This document shows positions 1 to 5,739 of a DNA stretch of 7,200 bases, piece after piece (positions within the stretch are counted from its first letter, which is position 1; the number at the start of each line of letters is the position of its first letter). The stretch spans positions 1-7,200 of the forward strand of contig JBDTNL010000120.1 in the NCBI GenBank assembly GCA_039933785.1. The letters are read 5' to 3'. The translations under genes and the position numbers were made by a program. A model generated the notes under the pieces. The model was not told the DNA's origin. It made no database searches and saw only the letters and a program-made list of their open reading frames with translations. The stretch comes from JBDTNL01 sp039933785 (lineage in GTDB: Bacteria > Acidobacteriota > Thermoanaerobaculia > Multivoradales > JAGPDF01).

Positions 1-29
1 AGAACAATCGCGAGTTCTCTTGGAATCAT
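1..29 (-). CDS. Possible start of first integron cassette gene (partial, runs off left edge)
   Basis: Reading the minus strand, an ATG at 29-27 opens a frame to the window edge (MIPRELAIV). An AAAGG Shine-Dalgarno-like run at 40-36 lies six bases upstream. The ATG is 18 bases beyond the GTTAGGC core at 54-48 and about 30 bases beyond the expected start of the leftward promoter. That is where the first cassette gene of an integron normally begins. Only nine codons are visible, so no product can be named and the call rests on position and ribosome binding site alone. If no cassette is inserted, this could be ordinary flanking chromosome. Confidence 0.3.
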
Positions 30-47
30 CACAAGCCTTTCTCTGTC

Positions 48-54
48 GCCTAAC
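48..54 (-). other. attI: attI-like integron recombination core (GTTAGGC)
   Basis: The minus-strand heptamer GTTAGGC fits the integron core consensus GTTRRRY. It is identical to the core of the class 1 attI site as I know it. It lies upstream of, and points away from, the integrase gene, as attI does in known integrons. Exchange would be expected between the G (54) and the first T (53). Related heptamers on the same strand, GTTAGGG (73-67), CTTAGGA (115-109) and GCTAGGC (107-101), could be accessory integrase-binding repeats. The short motif alone could occur by chance; the layout is what supports it. Confidence 0.55.
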
Positions 55-65
55 TCTTATTAGAA

Positions 66-94
66 ACCCTAACGCCCCCGCCCGATCCCGTCAA
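66..94 (-). promoter_or_regulatory. Candidate cassette promoter (Pc) reading left
   Basis: On the minus strand, TTGACG (94-89) is followed after exactly 17 bases by TAGGGT (71-66), a reasonable sigma-70-type pair. The predicted start is near 59, a few bases before the GTTAGGC core. Transcription would therefore pass through the attI point into any inserted cassette, which is the job of Pc in an integron. The -10 is a modest match and no experiment supports it. Confidence 0.5.
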
Positions 95-108
95 TCTGCC
101 GCCTAGCA

Positions 109-154
109 TCCTAAGAGGATGTCAGATTCGTGCCGTGTTTTCCGTCTCTTAGGA
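109..154. repeat. 9-bp inverted repeat spanning the integrase start region
   Basis: TCCTAAGAG at 109-117 and its perfect reverse complement CTCTTAGGA at 146-154 are separated by 28 bases. A further CTTAGG lies at 167-172. The left arm abuts the upstream ATG (119) and the right arm ends four bases before the ATG at 158. It could be an operator, an RNA hairpin over the translation start, or a pair of integrase-binding sites, since the arm core resembles GTTAGGC. Confidence 0.4.
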
Positions 155-157
155 CAT

Positions 158-1159
158 ATGAGCGATCTTAGGGCGTCAAATTCGGGCGGTCTTGGGGTGA
201 GGCTGTTGGATCAAGTGCGGGCGGCGGTTCGGCTGCGGCATTTCAGTCTTCGGACTGAGGAGGCCTATGTCGGTTGGGTGCGGAGGTTCGTCCTCTTTCA
301 TGGGAAGAGGCATCCGCGAGATCTCGGGAGCGCCGAGGTGGTGGCTTTTCTCTCGGACTTGGCGACTGCGCGGCAGGTCTCGGCGTCGACGCAGAATCAG
401 GCTCGGGCGGCGATTCTCTTTCTCTATCGGGAGGTGCTCGCGTTGGCGCTTGCGCCTCTGGTGGGCTTGTCGCCGGCGCGGCGGCCGCGGCGGTTGCCGG
501 TGGTGCTCACTCCGGACGAGGTCTCGGGTTGCCTCGACCTGCTGGCACGCTTGAATGAGCGGGCTTGGTTGATGACGAGCCTGCTCTATGGGTCTGGGTT
601 GCGGTTGCTCGAATGTGTGCGGCTGCGGGTCAAGGATGTCGACCTCGCGCGGCGAGAGATCCGCGTGCGGGATGCTAAGGGTGGGCGGGAGCGGGTCACC
701 ATGCTGCCGGCTCGGCTGGTGGTTCCGCTGCGGTCTCAGCTCTTGCGGGTGGACGCAATGCATCAAAGCGATTTGGCCCAGGGCTTCGGCGCGGTCTTTC
801 TGCCCGATGCCCTGGCGACGAAGAAGCCTGGGGCCGCATTCGAGGCCGGGTGGCAGTATCTCTTTCCCGCGGCTCAGCGTTCGCGCGACCCGCGGTCGGG
901 GGCGGTGCGCCGACACCACGCGGACGAGCGGGCGCTGCAACGAGCGGTGCGGCAAGCCGTGCTCGGGAGCGGGCTGCGCAAGCCGGCGACGTGCCATTCG
1001 TTTCGGCACAGCTTCGCGACGCACCTTCTCGAGTCGGGCTACGACATCCGCACGGTGCAAGAACTGCTCGGGCACCGGGACGTGAAGACCACGATGATCT
1101 ACACCCACGTCCTCAATCGCGGCGGGCTGGGCGTCGGGAGTCCGCTGGACAGGCTCTGA
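158..1159 (+). CDS. intI: Integron integrase (IntI-family tyrosine recombinase)
   Basis: Site-specific recombinase that inserts and excises gene cassettes by joining attI and folded attC sites. An N-terminal SAM-like core-binding domain (LDQVRAAVRLRHFSLRTEEAY) is followed by the catalytic domain. Counting from the ATG at 158, the catalytic set is complete: R149 (SGLRLLE), K174 (DAKGG), H280 and R283 (CHSFRHSF), H306 (LLGHRD) and the nucleophile Y315 (TTMIYTH). The insert unique to IntI proteins, absent from XerC/XerD, is present at about 200-238 and includes FLPDALATKKPGA. DPRSGAVRRHH and the C-terminal GGLGVGSPLD also match IntI1. The start at 158 gives 16 residues before LDQ, exactly as in IntI1, and has AGGA at 151-154. 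An in-frame ATG at 119 would add 13 residues, but its AGAGG is too close. Length (333 aa) is normal. The gene looks intact and functional. Confidence 0.95.
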   Translation: MSDLRASNSGGLGVRLLDQVRAAVRLRHFSLRTEEAYVGWVRRFVLFHGKRHPRDLGSAEVVAFLSDLATARQVSASTQNQARAAILFLYREVLALALAPLVGLSPARRPRRLPVVLTPDEVSGCLDLLARLNERAWLMTSLLYGSGLRLLECVRLRVKDVDLARREIRVRDAKGGRERVTMLPARLVVPLRSQLLRVDAMHQSDLAQGFGAVFLPDALATKKPGAAFEAGWQYLFPAAQRSRDPRSGAVRRHHADERALQRAVRQAVLGSGLRKPATCHSFRHSFATHLLESGYDIRTVQELLGHRDVKTTMIYTHVLNRGGLGVGSPLDRL

Positions 1160-1182
1160 AAGAAGAGGGTCGAAAAAAGTTC

Positions 1183-1213
1183 TTGCACCTCACGTAGCGT
1201 GAGGTTCTACGAT
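1183..1213 (+). promoter_or_regulatory. MerR-type promoter and palindromic operator
   Basis: A -35 TTGCAC (1183-1188) and a -10 TACGAT (1208-1213) are separated by 19 bp, the over-long spacer typical of MerR-regulated promoters. A perfect palindrome fills the spacer: ACCTCACG (1187-1194), TAG, CGTGAGGT (1198-1205). As I recall it, the Streptomyces tipA promoter has very similar CCTCACGT/GTGAGG arms, which fits the TipA-like gene downstream. The expected transcription start (about 1220-1221) falls on the start codon. This predicts ligand-dependent autoactivation. Confidence 0.85.
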
Positions 1214-1220
1214 TCTCCCC

Positions 1221-2033
1221 GTGGCCATGAACGCGCACCCCAAGCCTGCGGTATACCCGCCGTCGCAGCCGTCGCCGAAGCGCAAGACGATTTCCGACAC
1301 TCCCCTTCCCTGGAAGGTGGGTGAGCTGGCGCGCCGCACCGGATTGTCGGTGCGGGCGCTTCACCACTACGACGCGATCGGATTGGTGTCGCCGTCGTTG
1401 CGGTCGGCGGCCGGGCACCGGTTGTATGACGGCGGCGATGTCGCCCGGCTGCAGCAGGTGCAGTCGCTGCGGGCGATGGGGATCTCCCTAGACGAGATCA
1501 AGCGGTTTCTCGAGGATCGCGAGGTTTCGCCGCTCCGCGTCATCTATCTGCACCTTGCCCGGCTGCGCGAGCACATGACTCTGCAGCGGCGGCTCGCGGC
1601 GAGGTTGCAAGGGGTGGCGCAACACTTGGAGTCCGCCGGGTCGGTCTCGGCGGACGAACTGTGTCAACTGATCGAGGGCATGACGATGATGGAACAATAT
1701 TTCACCACCGAGCAATTGGAAGAGATCCGCCAGCGCGGCGAGCAGGTCGGAGCGCAGCGGATGCGCGATGTCGGCGCCGAATGGGCGGAGATCATCCCGG
1801 CCGTGCGTACCGAGATGGAGCGCGGTACGGATCCGGCGAGCCCCGTGGTTCAGGCGCTCGCCAAGCGCTGGAAAGAGCTGGTGCACGAGTTCACCGGCGG
1901 CAACCCGGGGATCTCGAAGTCGCTCACCAACATGTACAAGGCCGAGGGGCCGGCGCTCCAGGAGAAATTGGGGCACGTGCCGGACGCCGCGATGTTCGAG
2001 TACATCTCGCGCGCCTTCGCGGCCGGCAAGTAG
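1221..2033 (+). CDS. MerR-family regulator with TipAS antibiotic-recognition domain
   Basis: DNA-binding transcription regulator that twists a 19-bp-spacer promoter to activate it when ligand is bound. A proline-rich tail (1-30) unusual for the family precedes the winged helix-turn-helix (about 32-75: WKVGELARRTGLSVRALHHYDAIGL, then GHRLYDGGDV). A dimerisation coiled coil (about 104-136) and a TipAS domain (about 157-266: YFTTEQLEEI, GTDPASP, RWKELVHEFTGG, LTNMYKAEG) follow. TipAS domains in Streptomyces TipA bind thiopeptides, and relatives such as Mta and SkgA bind or respond to other drugs or stresses; the ligand here is unknown. The GTG at 1221 sits at the predicted transcription start with no Shine-Dalgarno, so the mRNA is probably leaderless; ATG at 1227 is an alternative. 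No efflux pump is adjacent, so autoregulation is the only target visible here. Confidence 0.93.
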   Translation: MAMNAHPKPAVYPPSQPSPKRKTISDTPLPWKVGELARRTGLSVRALHHYDAIGLVSPSLRSAAGHRLYDGGDVARLQQVQSLRAMGISLDEIKRFLEDREVSPLRVIYLHLARLREHMTLQRRLAARLQGVAQHLESAGSVSADELCQLIEGMTMMEQYFTTEQLEEIRQRGEQVGAQRMRDVGAEWAEIIPAVRTEMERGTDPASPVVQALAKRWKELVHEFTGGNPGISKSLTNMYKAEGPALQEKLGHVPDAAMFEYISRAFAAGK

Positions 2034-2146
2034 TCGGCGTCGAGTGAGACGGCAACCAATTGCGCGAACCGAGCGCAAAGCAAGGTACGCACCGAAGAAA
2101 GTAGGCGCGGACCACCGTCGCCAAAGCGCGAGGGACCATGGATCGA

Positions 2147-2152
2147 TACAAT
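2147..2152 (+). promoter_or_regulatory. -10 element TACAAT for a leaderless start at 2159
   Basis: TACAAT ends six bases before the ATG at 2159, so transcription would begin at or next to that codon. No clear -35 is found at the expected distance (2124-2129). It would lie inside the reading frame if translation began at the upstream ATG (2138). Confidence 0.4.
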
Positions 2153-2158
2153 CGCGGT

Positions 2159-3391
2159 ATGCCGACCGATCGTTTGCATGCCGCGCTTTCTACCGAGCTC
2201 GACGAAATCGCCGCCCGCGGGTCTTCGAAACGCCGCGAGACTGTCATCGTCCGCGTCCTGGCGCCGGAGGGCGCTCGGGGCCCGCGCTTCCTGATTCTGG
2301 GCGAAGGTGAGAAGCCCTTCATCAAGATGAATGGCAACAGCTACCTCGGCATCTCGCGCCGGCCGGAGCTGTTGCATGCCGAGGAAGGCGCGGCGCGCGC
2401 GTTTGGCGCCGGGCCGGGCGCGGTGCGCTTCATCAGCGGCACGTACGCGCCGCACGTGGTGCTCGAGAAGCGCCTGGCCGAGTTCCATGGCCGCGAGGCG
2501 GCGATGATCTTCTCCGCCGCGTACGCGAGCGTGGTCTCGACCCTGGTACCACTGGTCACATCTGACACCGCGTTGATCAGCGACGAGCTCAACCACAACT
2601 GCATCATCAACGCCATGCGCCTGGCGCGGCCGAAGGAGAAGTACGTCTACAAGCACCTCGACCTCGCGGAGCTCGAGCAGCAGCTCGAGGCCGCGGCGGC
2701 GGCGGGCTGCAAGCGCGCGGTGGTGGTCACCGACGGCATCTTCAGCATGCGTGGCGACCACGCGCCGCTCGACAAGATCGCCGAGATCGTGCGGCGCTTC
2801 GATGGGCGCTTCGCGGAGAACGCGATCCTGGTGGTCGACGACTCGCATGGAGTGGGCGCGTTCGGCAAGACGGGCCGGGGCACCGAGGAGTACACCGAGT
2901 CAGGCCCGGCCGATGTATTGATCGCAACCCTCGGCAAGGCGCTGGGGGTGAACGGCGGCTATGTGGTGGGTTCACGGATCCTGCTCGACTACCTGCGCGA
3001 GACCGCGCCGATGTACATCTATTCGAACCCGATCACACCCAGCGAGGCCGCGGCGGCGACGGCGGCGCTCGACATCCTGGACAGCGCGGAAGGGATCCGG
3101 CTCCTCGACCATCTGCGCGCCATGACCCGGCGCTTCGAGCAGGGCCTGGTCGATCTCGGGCTCGAGACCATTCCGGGTGAGCATCCCGTGGTGCCGCTCA
3201 TGGTGCGCGATACCGCCAAGACCAACGCGCTGGTTGCTCACCTGCGCGCCCACGGCGTGCTCGCGACTGGCCTCGCGTTTCCCGTCGTGCCGCGCGGCGA
3301 CGAGGAGATCCGCTTTCAGGTTTCCGCGGAGCACACGGAAGCGGACATTGACGAAGTGCTCGCCGCGTTGCGCGGCTTCTCCTCAAAGTAG
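2159..3391 (+). CDS. PLP-dependent alpha-oxoamine synthase, glycine C-acetyltransferase-like
   Basis: Fold-type I PLP enzyme of the alpha-oxoamine synthase group, which condenses an amino acid with an acyl-CoA. Counted from the ATG at 2159, recognisable residues are the ring-stacking His in FISGTYAPH (H99), SDELNH (142-147), Ser in TDGIFSMRG, the DDSHG motif (227-231), the Schiff-base lysine in ATLGKALG (K260) and the substrate-binding Arg in IRFQVSAEHT (R385). FISGT and DDSHGVGAFGKTGRGTEE resemble 2-amino-3-ketobutyrate CoA ligase (Kbl) more than BioF. No threonine dehydrogenase (tdh) gene, the usual Kbl partner, and no biotin genes are visible, so the substrate is uncertain. Length from 2159 is 410 aa, close to Kbl. 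The ATG at 2138 (417 aa) has GAGGGA only two bases upstream. 2159 matches the family N-terminus and follows TACAAT, so I prefer it. Confidence 0.88.
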   Translation: MPTDRLHAALSTELDEIAARGSSKRRETVIVRVLAPEGARGPRFLILGEGEKPFIKMNGNSYLGISRRPELLHAEEGAARAFGAGPGAVRFISGTYAPHVVLEKRLAEFHGREAAMIFSAAYASVVSTLVPLVTSDTALISDELNHNCIINAMRLARPKEKYVYKHLDLAELEQQLEAAAAAGCKRAVVVTDGIFSMRGDHAPLDKIAEIVRRFDGRFAENAILVVDDSHGVGAFGKTGRGTEEYTESGPADVLIATLGKALGVNGGYVVGSRILLDYLRETAPMYIYSNPITPSEAAAATAALDILDSAEGIRLLDHLRAMTRRFEQGLVDLGLETIPGEHPVVPLMVRDTAKTNALVAHLRAHGVLATGLAFPVVPRGDEEIRFQVSAEHTEADIDEVLAALRGFSSK

Positions 3392-3410
3392 CTCGACGCG
3401 GGTCAGGCCC

Positions 3411-3932
3411 CTAGCTCGCCGAGCGCGACACCGTCTTGCAGTCGATGGTGCCGTCGAGCGTCACGCCGTCGGCGGTGGTCACGCTGAAGGTCACCTTGCC
3501 GGTCGTCCCGCGGTCGTCCACCGTCACGGTGCCGCTGCCGGACTTCTTGGCTTCGCTCGGGCGCGTCTCGACTTTGTATTCGGCGCTCCGGTGCAGCAGC
3601 GGGCCGAAGCCCACCATGAGGAAGAATTCCTTCGCTCCGCCGGCCGCCGCCTTGGCGTCTGGGACGATGAGTTGCAAGCTGTTGAAGGTGTTGGGATCCT
3701 TGTCCTTGGGCGACGAGATCTGGTTGCCCCAGGAGCCCGGGCCGGCCAGGCCGTACGAACAGCCGCCGTGCGTACCGGACGCATCGAAAGTCCCCGCGTG
3801 CGCGCCGCCGGTAACCACGAGATGCACCGTCTCGACGACGGTCTCGGCGTAGGCTGCGTGCACTGCCGGCGAGGCGATGACGGCGAGGACGAGGACCGAA
3901 AGAGCGGCGGCGAGCGGAAGAGCTCTAGTCAT
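3411..3932 (-). CDS. Secreted protein of unknown function
   Basis: A 173-residue protein with a clear Sec signal peptide: MTRA, a hydrophobic core (about 5-22), then a likely cleavage after AVHA near residue 26. The mature part is rich in Gly, Ser, Thr and Val, and looks like a small beta-sandwich. Two cysteines remain after cleavage (GGCSYG and IDCKTV), suggesting one disulfide in the periplasm. I do not recognise the family. It is the last gene of the minus-strand ECF operon, 19 bases after the anti-sigma stop, so it could be a periplasmic or surface effector or sensor of that system. TTG at 3938 is an alternative start, but ATG at 3932 lies six bases after TAGACT and has no Shine-Dalgarno. 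It converges on the oxoamine synthase gene with 19 bases between stops and no clear terminator. Confidence 0.8.
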   Translation of the reverse strand: MTRALPLAAALSVLVLAVIASPAVHAAYAETVVETVHLVVTGGAHAGTFDASGTHGGCSYGLAGPGSWGNQISSPKDKDPNTFNSLQLIVPDAKAAAGGAKEFFLMVGFGPLLHRSAEYKVETRPSEAKKSGSGTVTVDDRGTTGKVTFSVTTADGVTLDGTIDCKTVSRSAS

Positions 3933-3938
3933 CGGCAA

Positions 3939-3944
3939 AGTCTA
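3939..3944 (-). promoter_or_regulatory. -10 element TAGACT for a leaderless start at 3932
   Basis: On the minus strand TAGACT ends six bases before the ATG of the secreted protein gene, and no ribosome binding site is present. This could give the gene its own leaderless transcript in addition to operon read-through. The -35 region is poor. Confidence 0.4.
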
Positions 3945-3951
3945 GCCCGAT

Positions 3952-4416
3952 CTAATCCTCAGCCCAGGCGGTGTAAATCCAGGCCACCGCGCCGGCGAAG
4001 GCGAGCGTGATGACGAGGAAGGACGCCAGTTCGGGCGAAGCCCCGCGACTGACTCCGTTACCGATCCACGCCGTGATCGCACTGCCTTTCCAGGCCAAAC
4101 CGAGGACCGCAACGGCCGCCGCAACCCCGATCGCGAGGCGGTCGAGGAGCACGATCGGGCGCGCCACGCGTTCGGCGCGCTCGATGCGGGACTGAAACCG
4201 AGCGCGCCAGAGCAGACTGTCGGCCGAGGGCAGCGCCGAACGCCCGGCGGACAGACTCCGCAAATGCGCCGCGCGATCGAGGACCACCTCGTGCACGGCG
4301 AGCGCCGCGGCGCAGTCCGGGCAGAGGCGCGCGTGCTCGCGGAGCCCTTCCGACCACTCGCCGGAGCGCGCCGCCGCGAGAGTCGCGCTTTCGCGGTCAC
4401 AACAGAGTTCGTTCAT
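3952..4416 (-). CDS. Zinc-finger membrane anti-sigma factor
   Basis: Likely holds the neighbouring ECF sigma factor inactive at the membrane. The N-terminal cytoplasmic part carries the anti-sigma zinc motif HxxxCxxC (H28, C32, C35 in LREHARLCPDC), with C5/C6 as possible further ligands. Two hydrophobic segments follow, about 88-109 (LDRLAIGVAAAVAVLGLAW) and 129-151 (LASFLVITLAFAGAVAWIYTAW), so the short loop between them would face the periplasm and the tail the cytoplasm. At 154 residues it is short and has no large periplasmic sensor domain. Its ATG (4416-4414) overlaps the sigma stop codon in an ATGA arrangement, which implies translational coupling and fixed stoichiometry. The role comes from motif plus position; sequence similarity to a named anti-sigma was not checked. 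Confidence 0.85.
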   Translation of the reverse strand: MNELCCDRESATLAAARSGEWSEGLREHARLCPDCAAALAVHEVVLDRAAHLRSLSAGRSALPSADSLLWRARFQSRIERAERVARPIVLLDRLAIGVAAAVAVLGLAWKGSAITAWIGNGVSRGASPELASFLVITLAFAGAVAWIYTAWAED

Positions 4417-4928
4417 GCCTCACCTCCGGCGGGCGCGAGGCCCGCGTCTTTCAGGATCAACTGCAGCTTCTGACGGGCTCGAAAGAGAAGCACCCGCACG
4501 CTCTTCGGTTTGACGCCCGCCGTAACGGCGATCTCTTCGTGGCTGTAGCCCTCGACGTGCGCCAGCCAGAGCAGCTGGCGATCGCGCGCGCCGAGATTCG
4601 CGAAAGCGCGCGCCAGATCGGTTTTCAGTCCGCTCGAATCTCCGCCCGATGACGACGGCGGCGCCGCGAGCTCCAGATCCTCGATCGAATCCTCGCGCCG
4701 GCGCGGCGAGCGCGCGTGGTCGTGGAGCAGGTTGCTGGCGATGCGGTAGAGATAGCGCCGGCGGTGCTCCTCGCTCTCGGGTACGAAGTGGGTAGCGCGC
4801 AGCAGACGGAGGTAGCTCTCCTGCAGCACGTCGTCGGCCAGAGCCCGATCGCGGCAGGCCCCGACCAGATAGGCCCAGAGCCCGGATGAAGTCTGCTGGT
4901 GGAAGGCGCGGAAGGCATCGTCGTCCAT
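4413..4928 (-). CDS. ECF RNA polymerase sigma factor
   Basis: Extracytoplasmic-function (sigma-70 group 4) factor that directs RNA polymerase to stress or signal promoters. From the ATG at 4928 it is 171 aa. Sigma region 2 spans about 6-76 (DRALADDVLQESYLRLLRA for core binding, then HRRRYLYRIASNLLHDHAR for -10 recognition). A Ser/Gly linker (about 90-101) precedes region 4 at about 103-158, with the helix-turn-helix YSHEEIAVTAGVKPKSVRVLLFRARQKL. Region 3 is absent, as expected. ATGs at 5015 and 5012 would add a low-complexity extension of 28-29 residues behind a GGGGGA run nine bases away. I prefer 4928 because family members begin just before region 2, but the longer form is possible. It is preceded by a membrane protein gene and overlaps the anti-sigma gene by 4 bp. 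Confidence 0.93.
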   Translation of the reverse strand: MDDDAFRAFHQQTSSGLWAYLVGACRDRALADDVLQESYLRLLRATHFVPESEEHRRRYLYRIASNLLHDHARSPRRREDSIEDLELAAPPSSSGGDSSGLKTDLARAFANLGARDRQLLWLAHVEGYSHEEIAVTAGVKPKSVRVLLFRARQKLQLILKDAGLAPAGGEA

Positions 4929-5051
4929 GCTCAATCCGGACGGCGACCCGAGGACCACCGCGCCGGACGCAGCTCCGACGGCAAGCCTCGGCGCGCCTTC
5001 CACTGCAGCCATCATGGCTGACGGTCCCCCGTCTCCCTCGGACCCCAGGCT

Positions 5052-5510
5052 CTAGGCATCGCTGCGCTCGCTGCCGAACAGGCCCCACGTCTTCGACAGG
5101 CGGTAGGCCACGAACGACGAAATCAGGAAGCCCGAGCCCAGCATGATCCCCATCAGCCCGAGGAAGCTGCAGGCCCGTGAGGGACCGTCGTGATCGAAGT
5201 TTCCCGCCGAGGCGAACAATGCGACGCTGCCGAGGACGAGGAGGATGCCGGCCTGGATACCGCTCAGGATCCGCCCGTGCGGATTGGCGCGCTCGAGGCT
5301 GGCGGATTCGACGAACTTCTTGCCCGCCTCGCTCTCCAGATATTGGAGCATCTCTTGCGAAGTGCCGAACTTCTCCAGCAGCTTGGTCTGCATTTCGGTC
5401 TGCATGCGTGCGGTTTCCCGCAGGCGGCGATTGACGGACACCGTGCGCACCATCCAGCCCATCACCAGAAACATGACGGGCACGATGATGATCGGAATCA
5501 GTTCTTCCAT
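5052..5510 (-). CDS. Three-helix membrane protein of unknown function, first gene of ECF operon
   Basis: A 152-residue protein with hydrophobic segments at about 4-22 (IPIIIVPVMFLVMGWMV), 81-101 (ILSGIQAGILLVLGSVALFA) and 114-135 (CSFLGLMGIMLGSGFLISSFV). Between the first two is a long charged helix (about 27-70) containing LLEKFGTSQEMLQYLESEAGKKF, probably cytoplasmic and possibly a protein-binding face. I do not recognise a named family. The start at 5510 has a good Shine-Dalgarno (AGAGAGGA, seven bases upstream); the in-frame ATG 12 codons earlier lacks one. The sigma factor follows in the same direction, so the protein may belong to the signalling system that releases it, which is inference from context. 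Confidence 0.85.
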   Translation of the reverse strand: MEELIPIIIVPVMFLVMGWMVRTVSVNRRLRETARMQTEMQTKLLEKFGTSQEMLQYLESEAGKKFVESASLERANPHGRILSGIQAGILLVLGSVALFASAGNFDHDGPSRACSFLGLMGIMLGSGFLISSFVAYRLSKTWGLFGSERSDA

Positions 5511-5610
5511 TGTGAGGTCCTCTCTCCAGTGCTCGGCAACGGCCATCCGTTCCCGGCCTTCATGCAGACCACGGACGAGGCAGTTGGGAGGTTAACAGGC
5601 CAAAACCGTA

Positions 5611-5680
5611 GGTCTGCGTCCTGGTTTGGACTCCCGCAGCGTAATCCCCGGCGGAGGGAGTCCAAACCAGGACACAGACC
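5611..5680. repeat. Long inverted repeat, 25-bp arms with a 20-nt loop
   Basis: Left arm 5611-5635 and right arm 5656-5680 are reverse complements except for one pair (C5617 against A5674). The arms begin GGTCTG and end GGACTCCC, and enclose a 20-base loop at 5636-5655. Either strand would form a very stable hairpin. It stands between two divergent transcription units, so a terminator is not needed there, and no T-run follows on either side. A REP/MITE-like mobile palindrome or a cruciform or protein-binding site is more likely. It lies in the gap 5511-5702, where I see no gene and no convincing promoter for the leftward operon. Confidence 0.85.
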
Positions 5681-5702
5681 GGCCCTCTCGGGTCAACGTT
5701 TG

Positions 5703-5735
5703 CTAGACATATTTATGTCTTGATGATATGTCTAG
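5703..5735. promoter_or_regulatory. Probable antitoxin autoregulation operator (three TATGTCT half-sites)
   Basis: An AT-rich island holds AGACATA (5705-5711), TATGTCT (5714-5720) and TATGTCT (5727-5733). The first two form a perfect palindrome with a 2-base centre. The first and third extend to a perfect 10-bp inverted repeat, CTAGACATAT (5703-5712) and ATATGTCTAG (5726-5735). A weak promoter (TTGCTA 5699-5704, GATGAT 5722-5727, 17-bp spacer) overlaps it. Repeated short palindromes in front of an RHH antitoxin are the usual binding sites for TA autorepression. Confidence 0.75.
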
Positions 5736-5739
5736 ATGC

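Noticed and set aside
176..1108. Long open frame on the minus strand opposite the integrase
   Set aside because: It is an antisense frame kept open by GC-rich codon bias; the protein is Arg/Pro/His-rich with no recognisable motif, while the plus-strand frame is a complete integrase.
2060..2078. Inverted repeat TTGCGC / GCGCAA after the MerR-family gene
   Set aside because: Six-bp arms with a 7-base loop and no T-run; too weak to call a terminator or operator in GC-rich DNA.
1850..2848. Long minus-strand open frame across the MerR and oxoamine synthase genes
   Set aside because: It spans two well-supported genes and their intergenic gap, has no family motif and is a compositional shadow.
3392..3410. 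Terminator between the convergent genes
   Set aside because: The 19-base gap contains no hairpin longer than three base pairs.
5547..5600. Possible ECF-type promoter (GGAAC, or GTTAACC ... CGTC) before the leftward operon
   Set aside because: GGAAC has no CGTC at a proper distance, and the GTTAACC/CGTC pair is only 13 bases apart; neither fits the usual ECF spacing.
5590..5700. The long inverted repeat as an integron attC site
   Set aside because: No RYYYAAC/GTTRRRY core pair flanks it, and the arms are too perfect and lack the unpaired bulges of attC.
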